Below the pieces are notes generated by a model. The model was not told the DNA's origin. It did no database searches and worked only from the letters and a program-made list of their open reading frames with translations. From Dyadobacter soli (GTDB taxonomy: Bacteria; Bacteroidota; Bacteroidia; Cytophagales; Spirosomataceae), in assembly GCF_900101885.1 (NCBI RefSeq), contig NZ_FNAN01000011.1:300973-364972 (forward strand): a stretch of 64,000 bases of DNA, written 5' to 3'. A program made the position numbers and the translations under genes. Shown in pieces: positions 9,700-18,718 of the stretch. How positions within the stretch are numbered: the first letter of the stretch is position 1; every line of letters starts with the position of its first letter.

Positions 9700-10469
9700 T
9701 GAAAGACCTGATTGAATTTTATGTGACCGAGCTAATCAAGCTACGCAGAACGTTTGCCTACTGGCTCACTGTTTTGGGTGCGGCCATAATTCCAGCTGTA
9801 ATTGTTATTACCTACGTCTACAATTGGAAGCTTTTTGTTCCACTTGCAAATGTGAACCCCTGGGATGAACTATATGCCCGGGCATTCAACGGTTTAATCC
9901 TTTTTATGCCATTGTACTTGATCCTGATGATAGGGCTTTGTTTTCAAATTGAGCATAAAGCAAATGCCTGGAAGCAAATATTGGTTCTTCCTGTTTCAAG
10001 AGCAGTTGTCTTTTTCGGGAAGTACCTCGCAGTGCTGACCATGGCAGCGGCATTTCTGATACTGTCTTTCTTCTTTACTTACACGGCTGGGCAAATAATA
10101 GGCATGTACAAGGCTCAGCTGAACTTCCTTGGCTTTAATCCCAATTTTTTTACATTGTTAGATTTTTCTATCAATGTTAGTATCTCTATCCTTGCGATTG
10201 TTGCTATTCATTTCTGGTTGGGATTCAGGGTGAAGAATCTGGTTTCGACACTGGGTGTCGGTCTGGCAGGAATAGCCCTGGCTGTGCTAATGAACGGAAA
10301 AGGAGGGCTCGCAGATTTCTTCCCATATGCATACCCGATAATGTTATTAAACTACGTTCCAGCGCCTGACAAGGGAATCTTTGAGGGCTTTCAATGGGTT
10401 AGCCTAGTATATTTTATAGTGTTTTCGATGTTGGCCTTTCTTCGATTCAGAAAATCCTTCATAGCGTAA
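9699..10469 (+). CDS. ABC-2 type transporter permease
   Basis: This 256-residue membrane protein has about six helices and is the partner of the ATPase ending at 9699. The ATG at 9699-9701 was chosen because it gives a one-base stop/start overlap and aligns with the N-terminus of the paralogue at 2308 (IELIKLRR then a hydrophobic run); a longer upstream frame back to 9615 would run inside the ATPase gene and is unlikely. The exported substrate is unknown. Confidence 0.9.
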   Translation: MKDLIEFYVTELIKLRRTFAYWLTVLGAAIIPAVIVITYVYNWKLFVPLANVNPWDELYARAFNGLILFMPLYLILMIGLCFQIEHKANAWKQILVLPVSRAVVFFGKYLAVLTMAAAFLILSFFFTYTAGQIIGMYKAQLNFLGFNPNFFTLLDFSINVSISILAIVAIHFWLGFRVKNLVSTLGVGLAGIALAVLMNGKGGLADFFPYAYPIMLLNYVPAPDKGIFEGFQWVSLVYFIVFSMLAFLRFRKSFIA

Positions 10470-10586
10470 GAGTTGCTTTTCAATTGAGAAATCGTAATGC
10501 CCCAATAGTAAACTGGGCTCCATTGTTCCGGCCCCAGCATTGGCCGGCGTTTGCAGCAAATGAATGTATCGATTTGCGACAGCCAG

Positions 10587-11555
10587 CTACTTGAACCAGG
10601 GTTGATTTTGGTCGCGCTTTTGCCATTGATATGCTGCGATTGAATTCTTCCAAAAGTATTTTTCTGCAACAGCGGGCCCTTTTTCCATGAAGTATTGACG
10701 TACCAGGGTCAGTCCTTCGTGGAACGGAAGCCATTGATCGCTGTTGGGCCAGTCGCTGCCATACAACAGTCTGTCTTCACCAATAATGTCGTAGAGTTCA
10801 TCCAACCGATGACGGTAAAATTCCAGCCTGGTCGGAATTTGTCCATCGACCTTTCGCAACACTTCGGAAACTTTTACATATACCTGATGCCGCTGGCCTA
10901 TCTCGCGCATATTGGCTTCACAGGCGCTTCTGATTTTCTTGTCTTCGGGAATGGCCATTTGAGGTAAATGGTCTATTACCAGTTTCAAATCCGGCACCTG
11001 ATCGGTGATCCTGAGGATAGCTTCGATAAGGGCAGGATTAGGGTTTGCAGTGTCGAGCACCATGCCAGCTTGCGCCATCAATTTCAGATCTGAAATCAAT
11101 GCCGGGTTCTGGGTTTGGCTGGAAATATCATGGCCCCAAAGGTTTCCATTTCGAATGCCTCGAAAAAGAGGGTTCTTCGCCAGGCGGTCAAGTTGTCTGC
11201 CAAATTCTGGCTTACCTGGTTCGAGATTACCAACTACGCCAACGATAATGTTGTCCTTGGCTGCCAAGTCCAGTACCCATTGGTTGTCTTCAGACCAAGG
11301 GCTCGCTTCCACCACGATAGCACCCGTAACGCCCAGTGGAACGGCGATGTCCCGGTAGCGAGCTGGGAGAGCCGGTTTGTAAAGGATTTTATCGCTTTTT
11401 TCAGGCCAGGGAACGCCTTGCGGACGGTTGGTGTCGAAAAGATGGATATGAGTGTCGATAATCGGGAGCTTGGGGAGGTGCTCAGCGCTGGCTGCCGACA
11501 ACGCTGAGCCCACGCTAGTGGCAGCCGCGGCGGCAAGAAATTCTCTTCGTGTCAT
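10587..11555 (-). CDS. Amidohydrolase family protein (TIM-barrel metal hydrolase), Tat-exported
   Basis: This 322-residue protein starts with a twin-arginine signal (TRREFLAAAAATSVG, then a hydrophobic run to about residue 24). The mature part opens with the metal-binding HxH at 36-38 (IIDTHIHLFD) and ends with the conserved YGSDWP aspartate region, as in amidohydrolase_2 lactonases and decarboxylases (COG3618-like). It should fold and act in the periplasm on a cyclic ester or carboxylate substrate. It stands alone between convergent and unrelated genes. Confidence 0.9.
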   Translation of the reverse strand: MTRREFLAAAAATSVGSALSAASAEHLPKLPIIDTHIHLFDTNRPQGVPWPEKSDKILYKPALPARYRDIAVPLGVTGAIVVEASPWSEDNQWVLDLAAKDNIIVGVVGNLEPGKPEFGRQLDRLAKNPLFRGIRNGNLWGHDISSQTQNPALISDLKLMAQAGMVLDTANPNPALIEAILRITDQVPDLKLVIDHLPQMAIPEDKKIRSACEANMREIGQRHQVYVKVSEVLRKVDGQIPTRLEFYRHRLDELYDIIGEDRLLYGSDWPNSDQWLPFHEGLTLVRQYFMEKGPAVAEKYFWKNSIAAYQWQKRDQNQPWFK

Positions 11556-11880
11556 GATGAAATTGCAGATTTGCTAGTTTTGGTCGGTCAATCAAAATTC
11601 AAGAATTAACAGAGAGTGGCCTTTCAAAGCGCCTTACCTCTAGAAGAGGGGCAGTCCATTTTCCGTCGGCCCATTGGACTAAAAGAAACTATCTGGGAAA
11701 ATCTCGTCATTGAATTGGGAGCTTTTGTCGAGCGTTGTCGGCCGTACAACTCGGCAGTTCCAACAGACTTAGCAAGTTCAATTACGTTAAATAAGTAAGT
11801 TCGACCGATTTGGCGACTGTGCGAGATTGTGTATCGGTGTGATTCTTATCTTGGACTGACTTTATCAAACAGCAACGGCC
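11556..11880. other. Intergenic gap, no gene recognised
   Basis: About 325 bp separate two divergently oriented genes. One 60-codon frame at 11616-11798 lacks any recognisable motif or start context and is not called. The stretch presumably holds both promoters; no clear operator was seen. Confidence 0.5.
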
Positions 11881-13029
11881 ATGCCTTTCTATCAAGACAT
11901 TCAAACCAATACCTCTGAGGGAATCCGGACTGTGGACCGGCTTCTCAAACTAAGAGAGCAGCTCAAACGCGAAATCCCTCAAAAGGATCTTGAAAGTAAT
12001 TTGCTTTTGGCCACCTGGAATATCCGGGAATTTGGAACGCCGAAATACGGAGGACGAAGGCCCGAGGCGCTGTACTACATTGCCGAAATCATTTCGAAAT
12101 TTAATCTGGTGGCTGTGCAGGAAGTTCGCAAAGATCTTAAGGCTCTTAAAGAGCTGATGAAAATCCTGGGTAGCAACTGGGAGTATATCGTTACGGACGT
12201 TACAGAAGGCAAGCAAGGCAATGAAGAGCGGCTTGCCTTTGTCTTTGATAGCAGAAAGGTTAAATTCGGCGGGCTAGCGGGAGAAATGGTGCTCCCTCCC
12301 ATGGAGACCAAAGATCCCGATACCAAGCAAACGATCTACACTCCAAGCAAGCAACTTGTGCGGACACCATTTATGTGTGGCTTTAAAGCAGGTTGGACTG
12401 ATTTTGTGCTCACTACCGTTCACATCCTTTACGGCGAAAGTGCAGCAGACGATCCTAACCGCATCGAGGAAATTCGTAATCTTGCCACCGCGATGGCTTC
12501 CAAGGCAAAAGGCCAGTATGAATGGTCGCCCAACTTAGTGCTATTAGGCGACTTTAATATTTTCAGCAAGACCGACCAGACAATGACAGCGATTACAGAT
12601 GCTGGTTTTATTGTGCCGCAGGAAATCCAGGCATTGCCGGGCAGTAACGCTCCAAAGAATAAATTTTACGATCAGATCGCATTCATGGTCAGGGAAAACC
12701 GCTTCGAGACGACAGGAAAAGCAGGCGTTTTAGACTTTTTTGAAACTGTATACCGAAAGCAGGACGAAGCTCTTTACGAGTCCGTTATGGGAGATGACTA
12801 TCATACAGATTCAAAAGGAAATCCCCGAAAAGATAAAACCGGATACTACAAGACCTACTACCGGACGTTTCAGATGTCAGATCATTTGCCAATGTGGGTG
12901 GAAATTAAAATTGATCATACTGACGCCTATCTGCGGTACCGGGCCGTGCCCCCTCAGGAAGATGATCAGGTCGTCGATGCGCCGGCAAAAAATGCGGCAG
13001 GAGGTAAAACTTCGAAAAAGCCTTCTTGA
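11881..13029 (+). CDS. Endonuclease/exonuclease/phosphatase (EEP) family protein
   Basis: This 382-residue protein carries the EEP metal-nuclease motifs: TWNIREFG near residue 43, VAVQEVRKDL near 75, LLGDFNIFS near 222 and SDHLPMWVEI near 330. There is no signal peptide, so it is probably cytoplasmic. The C-terminus adds a short charged tail rich in Lys, Ala and Asp. The substrate could be DNA, a phospholipid or an inositol phosphate; the motifs do not decide. A barstar-like protein follows 22 bp downstream on the same strand, which hints at a nuclease-inhibitor pair. Confidence 0.87.
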   Translation: MPFYQDIQTNTSEGIRTVDRLLKLREQLKREIPQKDLESNLLLATWNIREFGTPKYGGRRPEALYYIAEIISKFNLVAVQEVRKDLKALKELMKILGSNWEYIVTDVTEGKQGNEERLAFVFDSRKVKFGGLAGEMVLPPMETKDPDTKQTIYTPSKQLVRTPFMCGFKAGWTDFVLTTVHILYGESAADDPNRIEEIRNLATAMASKAKGQYEWSPNLVLLGDFNIFSKTDQTMTAITDAGFIVPQEIQALPGSNAPKNKFYDQIAFMVRENRFETTGKAGVLDFFETVYRKQDEALYESVMGDDYHTDSKGNPRKDKTGYYKTYYRTFQMSDHLPMWVEIKIDHTDAYLRYRAVPPQEDDQVVDAPAKNAAGGKTSKKPS

Positions 13030-13051
13030 AAAATAGCGATACGGTATTGGA

Positions 13052-13444
13052 ATGAAGAAACAGATAGTTATCAGCGGCAGCAGGATCGAGGACATCCCTT
13101 CATTCTATCAGGAGATAAACCGGGTATTTATGCAATCCGAAGATTGGAAAATTTCCGACAGCCTCGACGCCTTTAGTGACATGCTTTACGGAGGATATGG
13201 TGAAATCCAGGGAGGTGAGCATGCTGATCTAATCTGGAGGGACTTTGAAAAAAGCAAGAAAGCGCTCGGATACAATGTGACCAGGGACTACTATGCTCAG
13301 AAATTGCAGCCGGACTCCCCATTCAGTAGGGAGACGTTCGAAGAGAAGCTAGCTGCCCTTGAGCAAGGAACTGGTCAGACCTACTTTGATATAATCCTTA
13401 GCATCATTGGCGAGCACCCTAACATTAATCTGGTGGCTGAGTAG
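13052..13444 (+). CDS. Barstar-like (RNase inhibitor family) protein
   Basis: This 130-residue acidic protein resembles barstar: an N-terminal strand with IVISGSRIEDIPSFYQEIN, then the characteristic DAFSDMLYGGYG (barstar NLDALWDCLTG) and a middle LIWRDFEKSKKALG (barstar LEWRQFEQSKQ). Barstar family members bind and inhibit small secreted RNases. It follows the EEP nuclease gene by 22 bp and may be in its operon. No barnase-like RNase is visible nearby, so the partner is unknown. It is recognised from motif memory rather than alignment. Confidence 0.72.
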   Translation: MKKQIVISGSRIEDIPSFYQEINRVFMQSEDWKISDSLDAFSDMLYGGYGEIQGGEHADLIWRDFEKSKKALGYNVTRDYYAQKLQPDSPFSRETFEEKLAALEQGTGQTYFDIILSIIGEHPNINLVAE

Positions 13445-13552
13445 GGTTCTGCATCAGATGTATGTACATGTTCGTTCACTGACTTTCCATTGCAGATCAT
13501 CGAAACTTACATGAGTAATTCCTCGTATTGCTTTCAAGCGAATACTAGTTAT

Positions 13553-13587
13553 CGAAAGGCTACTCCTATTTGAGAAGCAGCCTTTCG
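13553..13587 (+). terminator. Hairpin, probable transcription terminator
   Basis: The stem CGAAAGGCT (13553-13561) pairs with AGCCTTTCG (13579-13587), with a smaller inner CTC/GAG pairing. It lies about 110 bp after the barstar-like gene, in a 404-bp non-coding stretch (13445-13848) in which nothing else is recognised. It lacks a long T-run. Confidence 0.45.
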
Positions 13588-13848
13588 GTTTGACCTATAA
13601 TTAGCGCAAATACTTTTGCATTACGATCGCTGTGCAGCATCAGCGAACAAGGAGCGCAGAGCATTGCTGTTGAATGGCTCAGAGGCCGGTATTATCCGAC
13701 TGTGCCAGTTTAGATGGCCCTTTCCAGAGATTTAGCCAACCGCGCCACCTGATCCAGAGGTAGAGTAGCGTTTTTCCTTTAATTTAATTAAGAATGGATT
13801 CTCTACTCGATTTTCCCATAAAATGTGGGTAGCTGGATTTTTCTAAAT

Positions 13849-14217
13849 TTATTTATGCACCCTGTAGCTTAGCTTGACATTAACAGTCGTTGGCGCTCCG
13901 GGAAATTTACCGCCCCAAAAATCATATCGATGCGTAAAATATTTTGCATTCAACAGATTATTGATTGTCGCGCCAATGCCCCAGCTTTTCCATCTGTAAT
14001 TCATTGACATATTAAGTATGTTGTATGAAGGAATGGCTCCATTGTTCCCATCTTCGGTTGGAGCCTCAGTATTGAGCGCATCATTGTACTGCTTGCTTGT
14101 AAAAGAATCATAGATGTTAACAGTTACGATTCCATTTCTGAGCTGGCTTTCATTCATTTGATTAACAGGTAGCGTCAGCGAAAGCTTATAACCTTGATGC
14201 CGGAATCGCGGGGTCAC
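13849..14217 (-). pseudogene. TonB-dependent receptor, C-terminal fragment
   Basis: Only about 120 residues remain, matching the last strands of an outer-membrane TonB-dependent receptor: NLLNAKYFTHRYDFWGGKFPGAPTTV and a final aromatic-rich strand KLSYRVHK. Complete receptors have 700-1000 residues; the plug and most of the barrel are absent. The frame opens with GTG at 14217, touching the stop of the glyoxalase gene, so the upstream receptor DNA was lost at this junction. It should be non-functional. Confidence 0.8.
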
Positions 14218-14657
14218 AGTTGATCAATCGGTTTATGGCCCAGCGCGTTGCCGTCAGCATCCATAGGGATAAAATCATTGCAGGCCACCTCCAACACGTT
14301 CGATTCCACATCCTGAAAATAAAAGTACAGGCCTCCAAAAGGCGGAGCAGTCGGTGCCGTGAGAATTTTTACTCCCTTGCTTTTTAAATCGTCATAAATA
14401 TCCCGGACCTGCTGCTCGGTTGCTACATTGTAGGAAATCGTAGTACCCCTGAAACCGCTGCCTTCCGGGCTGATCCCGATTAATTCAGCAATAAACTTGC
14501 GGCCGGTGATACTAAGCAGAAACCCATTCATCTGATAGAAGGCAATATCGTCATTGGCAGCCACCGGTTTCCATCCCAGCGCCCCTTCGTAGAAATTCCG
14601 CATCCGGGGCAAATCGTCAGCCGCTAATGTCAGCACTGTTATTCGCTGATCTATCAT
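14214..14657 (-). CDS. VOC-family (glyoxalase/bleomycin resistance fold) protein
   Basis: This 147-residue protein has the paired beta-alpha-beta-beta-beta modules of the vicinal oxygen chelate fold: ITVLTLAADDLPRMRNFYEGALGW at the start and GGLYFYFQDVESNVLEVACN at the end, the latter holding the conserved metal-site Glu. Members include glyoxalases, dioxygenases and resistance proteins, so the reaction cannot be fixed. Its start overlaps the DoxX-like gene stop by 4 bp (14654-14657), indicating coupling. Confidence 0.87.
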   Translation of the reverse strand: MIDQRITVLTLAADDLPRMRNFYEGALGWKPVAANDDIAFYQMNGFLLSITGRKFIAELIGISPEGSGFRGTTISYNVATEQQVRDIYDDLKSKGVKILTAPTAPPFGGLYFYFQDVESNVLEVACNDFIPMDADGNALGHKPIDQL

Positions 14658-15064
14658 GGGAGCTTATTGGTTGGTTTTACTGGTGATGTGCTTTCCAATG
14701 CCCATGCGACTAGTGCGGGCTGAAACAGCAACCTGATCAGGCGCTTTTTGTCTGTGTCCAGGCCGAATGCATTGCGCCGCTTGGTGTATTGGGCGGTGTT
14801 GCCGGGAAAGACAGCCGTAAAGAAAAGGCCTGCAATTCGGCCAACCGCCCGGCGGTATTTTTGCGGCGCGATCACCAGCGCAGTACCCAGCGCGATTTCG
14901 GCGATGCCCGAATAAACGACCGTATCGTCTTTGCTGAGCGGTACATAATCAGGTACCTGCGCACGAAACTCTCTTCTAGCAAAAGTCAGGTGACTAACGC
15001 CGGCATAGATCAGGCCAGCCCCGAGCAGCACTCTGGCAGCTGTTTTCGAATTGTTTTTGTTCAT
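14654..15064 (-). CDS. DoxX-like membrane protein
   Basis: This 136-residue protein has about four hydrophobic segments (ARVLLGAGLIYAGVSHL, VVYSGIAEIALGTALVIAP, IAGLFFTAVFPG, LLFQPALVAWAL) as in the DoxX/DoxD quinone-linked membrane family. The ATG at 15064 was preferred over a longer frame beginning near 15142, because the extra 26 residues are charged and unlike the family N-terminus. It forms an overlapping two-gene unit with the VOC protein. Confidence 0.82.
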   Translation of the reverse strand: MNKNNSKTAARVLLGAGLIYAGVSHLTFARREFRAQVPDYVPLSKDDTVVYSGIAEIALGTALVIAPQKYRRAVGRIAGLFFTAVFPGNTAQYTKRRNAFGLDTDKKRLIRLLFQPALVAWALESTSPVKPTNKLP

Positions 15065-15266
15065 TTTTTTTCGCTTTGCCCTAGGATCGAAAAAACCGTT
15101 CCTCCTGGTAATGTCCAGGCGGGTATCTGTATCTTTTACCAATTCGTACGCTAAATAAAATCATCGTTAAAATTCTGATTGATTGGTTGTTAAGCTCGTT
15201 TAAATCGATATTTTAGATGCATCCAATCCTAAAAGGCCCCAACGGGCAAAGCTTTCACTGACCGTC

Positions 15267-15833
15267 ATGAAAAGAAAAACATTCCTGGCTAGCGTCTGGG
15301 CAATGGCTATGCTGCCCGCGCTCGCGTGGAGCAAAGTCAGAACATTTACCGCACCTATCAGCAACGCATTCAAGGCCAAGGCCGGTGAAGGCCGCAAACA
15401 TGGGCATATCAGGCTCAAAGGCGTTAATGCCAATGTGCTCGATGTTAAAATTTCCGGAAGCGACACGAGTGGCGGACTGGCGGTCTTCGAGCAAACCTCA
15501 CTAAGTCAGGGTAGGGGAACACCGCTTCATGTGCACCCTGCGCAAGATGAAGTCTTCTACGTTTTAGAGGGCGCATATGAATTCCTGGTCGGAGAGGACC
15601 GGTTTAGCCTGGCCGCAGGAGAAACCATTTTTCTTCCGCGCGCAGTGCCACATTCATGGACGCAGGCATCGGCGACAGGTAAAATGCTGGTCATCTTGCA
15701 GCCTGCCGGTAAGCTGGAAGATTTCTTTGTGAGCATGGCAGGGTTAGACCACGAGCCTAGCCAGGCGGAAGTGGCCACGATATTTGAGGCCAATGAAATG
15801 AAAGTGGTGGGCCCGCCGCTGAAACTGAATTGA
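15267..15833 (+). CDS. Cupin-domain protein, probably secreted
   Basis: This 188-residue protein starts with a signal-like sequence (MKRKTFLASVWAMAMLPALAW). The single cupin barrel is clear: motif 1 HVHPAQDEVFYVLEGAYEF, and motif 2 LPRAVPHSW followed by the VILQPAG strand, giving a two-His/one-Glu metal site. The function could be an enzyme or a sugar/quercetin binding role. The nearby flavodoxin-like reductase pseudogene is on the same strand 70 bp downstream. Confidence 0.85.
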   Translation: MKRKTFLASVWAMAMLPALAWSKVRTFTAPISNAFKAKAGEGRKHGHIRLKGVNANVLDVKISGSDTSGGLAVFEQTSLSQGRGTPLHVHPAQDEVFYVLEGAYEFLVGEDRFSLAAGETIFLPRAVPHSWTQASATGKMLVILQPAGKLEDFFVSMAGLDHEPSQAEVATIFEANEMKVVGPPLKLN

Positions 15834-15902
15834 AAATACAAAATAGGTGGGATTGTCTTGGTACATGTTTGCCACTAGGGGGCATACCAAAACAACCGAC
15901 CT

Positions 15903-16487
15903 TTGAAAACCACCATCCTGCTGGGTACACTTAAAAAAGAAGGCATCTCTAACACACAGACCCTGTCCGAGTTCTTTGCCTCTGTAATCGGCAAGCACGG
16001 CTCAGAAACCGAAATTATCAAACTGGTGGATTTGAATATCCTGCCGGGCACCTACACTGATATGGGACCAGGCGACGATTGACCAGCGGTGCTTGACAAG
16101 CTCGTCGCCTCGGAGGTAATCATATTTGCGACCCCGATCTGGTGGGGAAACCATTGCTCGCAAATTCAGCAAATTATCGAGCGGCTGGACCACATCCATG
16201 ACGATATCCTGGCAGGCAAGGGCTCTGTGCTCGACGGGAAAACAGACGGGATTTTGATCACCGGAGATTCGGATGGGACACAGCATATTACCGGAAGCAT
16301 CACCAACTTCTTTGGTGCGATCGGCATTAAGACCCCGCCGTACACTTCGCTATCGGTCATCTCCGACAAGCATCAAAAGCAAGAGCGTCCTTCCAAACAG
16401 GAGCTGATGGACGAGTATGAAAAGCAGTACTCAGACACGGCTGAAAAGATGGCAAAGCAGCTAATCGGTTCAGCAAGAGCTGGCTGA
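15903..16487 (+). pseudogene. Flavodoxin/NADPH-dependent FMN reductase-like gene with internal stop
   Basis: One frame of 194 codons reads KTTILLGTLKKEGISNTQTL, then after an in-frame TGA at 16080-16082 continues PAVLDKLVASEVIIFATPIWWGNH with the flavin-binding motif PIWWG and a flavodoxin-like end. Placing Trp at the stop (TGG to TGA) restores GDDWPAVLDK. The start is TTG, so the original ATG may also be mutated. Without readthrough only a C-terminal piece from GTG 16089 could be made. It most likely decayed from an NAD(P)H:flavin or quinone reductase. Confidence 0.8.
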
Positions 16488-16515
16488 GAAAGGACACCTC
16501 CTTGGTAACGAGTAT

Positions 16516-16908
16516 TTAGCTGGTTTCAATAAGGTTTGCTATACGCTGGCTGAGCAGTTCAATAGAAGATGTTTTCTCTAAGAATTCGTCTGCGCCGACA
16601 TTCAGGAGCTTTTCACGCCAGTCGCCTGGCAGCGAAGAAGAAAATATGACCAACAGCGGTTCATCGAACTGTTTAAGCCTTTGAAGCTCTTGCAAACAGC
16701 TGTCCCCATCAATCCTAGGTAACCGAAAATCCATAAAAACGTAACCGGGAGCAACGGCCGTGCTCTGGGAGAAGTGTTCAATAGCTGATTCGCAATCGTA
16801 GAAAAAAAGTGTGTTTAAAGATTGGTGCAGGTCATCGACGGCCATTTTAAAGATTTCGTGTTCGTCACTGTCATCGTCAATCATGACCAAAAGTTGTTTG
16901 TTTCCCAT
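16516..16908 (-). CDS. Single-domain response regulator
   Basis: This 130-residue protein contains only a receiver domain. Acidic residues DDD at 11-13, phospho-acceptor Asp60 (VFMDFRLPRIDG) and Lys112 (FLEKTSS) are all present, and the switch Thr/Ser is in IFSSSLP. There is no output domain, so it must act by protein contact, as CheY- or Rcp1-like regulators do. A similar receiver-only gene lies 60 bp upstream on the same strand; a kinase partner is not visible here. Confidence 0.9.
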   Translation of the reverse strand: MGNKQLLVMIDDDSDEHEIFKMAVDDLHQSLNTLFFYDCESAIEHFSQSTAVAPGYVFMDFRLPRIDGDSCLQELQRLKQFDEPLLVIFSSSLPGDWREKLLNVGADEFLEKTSSIELLSQRIANLIETS

Positions 16909-16971
16909 ATTGCATGCAATGTCCAGTAAATAGCATTTGGGGCGTCGGAAACAAAAAATACGTGCCAGAAG

Positions 16972-17397
16972 CTACTTATGATGATTGGGGTGAAGGCACC
17001 GCTTCCAGTAGGCAATCATCAAGGCCAGATCACTTCTTGCGGAGTCAAAGTCAGAACACTTCTTGAAATATCCCTGGATTGTGGCCGCGTAGGCCTTCTT
17101 GATCAAAGCCAGATCGTCCGAAGTAGTCAGAAAGATGAAAGGGATTGATTTTTGTTTCAAATAAGGATCTTGATCGATCCGGTCCCGTAGTTCAAGGCCA
17201 GTCATGACCGGCATATTAACGTCGCAAAGAATCAGCAGCGGGCTCTCGCTCGTTGTTTGCAGATAGTCCATTGCCGCCCCGCCGTGTTCGAAATAGCGGA
17301 CCGGATTTGTGACTTTAAGGTCGTCGAGCAATTCATAGATCATGTGGCGATCATCATCGTCATCGTCGATGATCACAATCGGGCCATTGAGTGCCAT
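16972..17397 (-). CDS. Single-domain response regulator (Rcp1-like)
   Basis: This 141-residue receiver has an acidic run DDDDDD at 11-16, phospho-acceptor Asp59 (LILCDVNMPVMTG), TTS switch and FKK near residue 112. The ATG at 17397 was preferred over a longer frame from 17490, because the extra 31 residues precede the first strand of the fold without family similarity. The run of aspartates at the active-site loop is a little longer than usual. It is probably an adaptor receiver for an unlinked hybrid kinase. Confidence 0.88.
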   Translation of the reverse strand: MALNGPIVIIDDDDDDRHMIYELLDDLKVTNPVRYFEHGGAAMDYLQTTSESPLLILCDVNMPVMTGLELRDRIDQDPYLKQKSIPFIFLTTSDDLALIKKAYAATIQGYFKKCSDFDSARSDLALMIAYWKRCLHPNHHK

Positions 17398-17538
17398 ACT
17401 TGCTTGCTTTGGTTTAGGGCAACAGAAGATTTCCGAAAAAACGGATACCATTGCACGCTTATTCCCATTCCCTTTCAAATATGGGGCCATCGCGGCACAC
17501 TTTTGCTATCAGGACCGGTTTCATTTATCTAAAATTAT

Positions 17539-18477
17539 ATGAAAGCTGCAATTATTACCGGGTATGGTGGGCCTGAGAATTTCAAAATAAGAGAACTTGA
17601 CGCGCCAGAACTGGAAGACGGCCAGGTTTTGGTCCAAAATAAGGCATCGTCGGTCAATCCGGTCGACACGCTGGTACGGCAGGGAAAGACCCGGCTTATT
17701 ACCGGGCTATTTGGAGAACACGTACTTGGCGCTGATTTTGCCGGTATTATGGTCAAATCCAACAACGCCTCATTCAAAGCCGGCATGGAAGTCTTCGGAA
17801 TGCTTAGCGCCGTCAAAGGCGGGGCGTATGCGGAAATGCTTGTGGCCGAAGCGGAAAACCTGGCACCAAAACCTTCCAATATTTCATTCGTTGAGGCCGC
17901 ATCCTTACCGCTTGTCGGGCTGACCGCCTGGCAAGGGCTGATGGTGGAAGGAAAACTGCAACCGGGCCAGAACGTACTGATCACTGGATGCACCGGTGGG
18001 GTCGGTTCGGTAGCCGTACAGATCTCCAAACATTTTGGCTGTACGCTTACCGGCACATGCAGCCAGGAGCACGCGGATTTTGCCCGGCAAATCGGCGTAG
18101 ATCATGTGATCGATTATGATAGCGAAAAAATCCGTTCTGACGGTCAATTTGACCTGATTTTTGATGCCAGCGGCCACTTCACCATTTCAGACCTTAAAGA
18201 CAGCCTGACGCAGGAAGGTCTTTTTGTGAGCACAAAGGCAGGCGCGGACAGCGTGGGAGGGGCGATAGAGGCGGCTGTTGACCTGGCGTTTCAAAAAAGG
18301 ATGAAGCTGGTGGTGGTTAAGCCCGACAGCGCCCAGCTCCACCAGCTGGCGCAGCTGATCGAATCCGGGAAGTTAAAACCTTGTGTTTCCCATACGTTCA
18401 AAATGGAAGACCTTGCGCTGGCCCACCAGCTGGTAGAGCAAGGAAGCTTTACAGGAAAAGTGGGCATTGAAATTTAG
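17539..18477 (+). CDS. NADP-dependent quinone oxidoreductase-like, medium-chain reductase (MDR)
   Basis: This 312-residue MDR protein has an N-terminal GroES-like domain (MKAAIITGYGGPENFKI to about 120) and a Rossmann domain with VLITGCTGGVGSVAVQ near residue 148. Zinc-ligand Cys/His motifs of classical alcohol dehydrogenases are missing, consistent with the zinc-free quinone oxidoreductase branch that reduces quinones or enones with NADPH. It is related to the MDR genes at 49568 and 52306. It stands alone on its strand. Confidence 0.9.
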   Translation: MKAAIITGYGGPENFKIRELDAPELEDGQVLVQNKASSVNPVDTLVRQGKTRLITGLFGEHVLGADFAGIMVKSNNASFKAGMEVFGMLSAVKGGAYAEMLVAEAENLAPKPSNISFVEAASLPLVGLTAWQGLMVEGKLQPGQNVLITGCTGGVGSVAVQISKHFGCTLTGTCSQEHADFARQIGVDHVIDYDSEKIRSDGQFDLIFDASGHFTISDLKDSLTQEGLFVSTKAGADSVGGAIEAAVDLAFQKRMKLVVVKPDSAQLHQLAQLIESGKLKPCVSHTFKMEDLALAHQLVEQGSFTGKVGIEI

Positions 18478-18574
18478 CAACAGTGGCTACCGAGTGCCGC
18501 CGGCAAATCAACTGGCATGATTTTACACCAGTCTTCCAAAAACAAACCAATACTTCATCTCAAACAACCAGACC

Positions 18575-18718
18575 ATGAATACCAAGCCAGATTCCAATTC
18601 CGAACAGATCTATATCACCACGAACCCGTTTGTTTCTAAGCAGGAAACTACCACTGAACGCAAAGAAGGAAAGCGACGCAGAATTTCAAAACCGGTTTAT
18701 TCGGTACGTTTTGGCTGA
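18575..18718 (+). CDS. Small basic hypothetical protein (47 aa)
   Basis: An ATG-initiated frame of 47 residues begins MNTKPDSNSEQIYITTNPF and ends KRRRISKPVYSVRFG, with a charged middle (TTERKEGKRRR). No family is recognised. A strong hairpin follows directly at its stop, which supports a real transcript end here. It is too short for confident calling. Confidence 0.4.
   Translation: MNTKPDSNSEQIYITTNPFVSKQETTTERKEGKRRRISKPVYSVRFG

Noticed and set aside
11616..11798. 60-codon frame in a gap
   Set aside because: No start context, motif or neighbour supports it.
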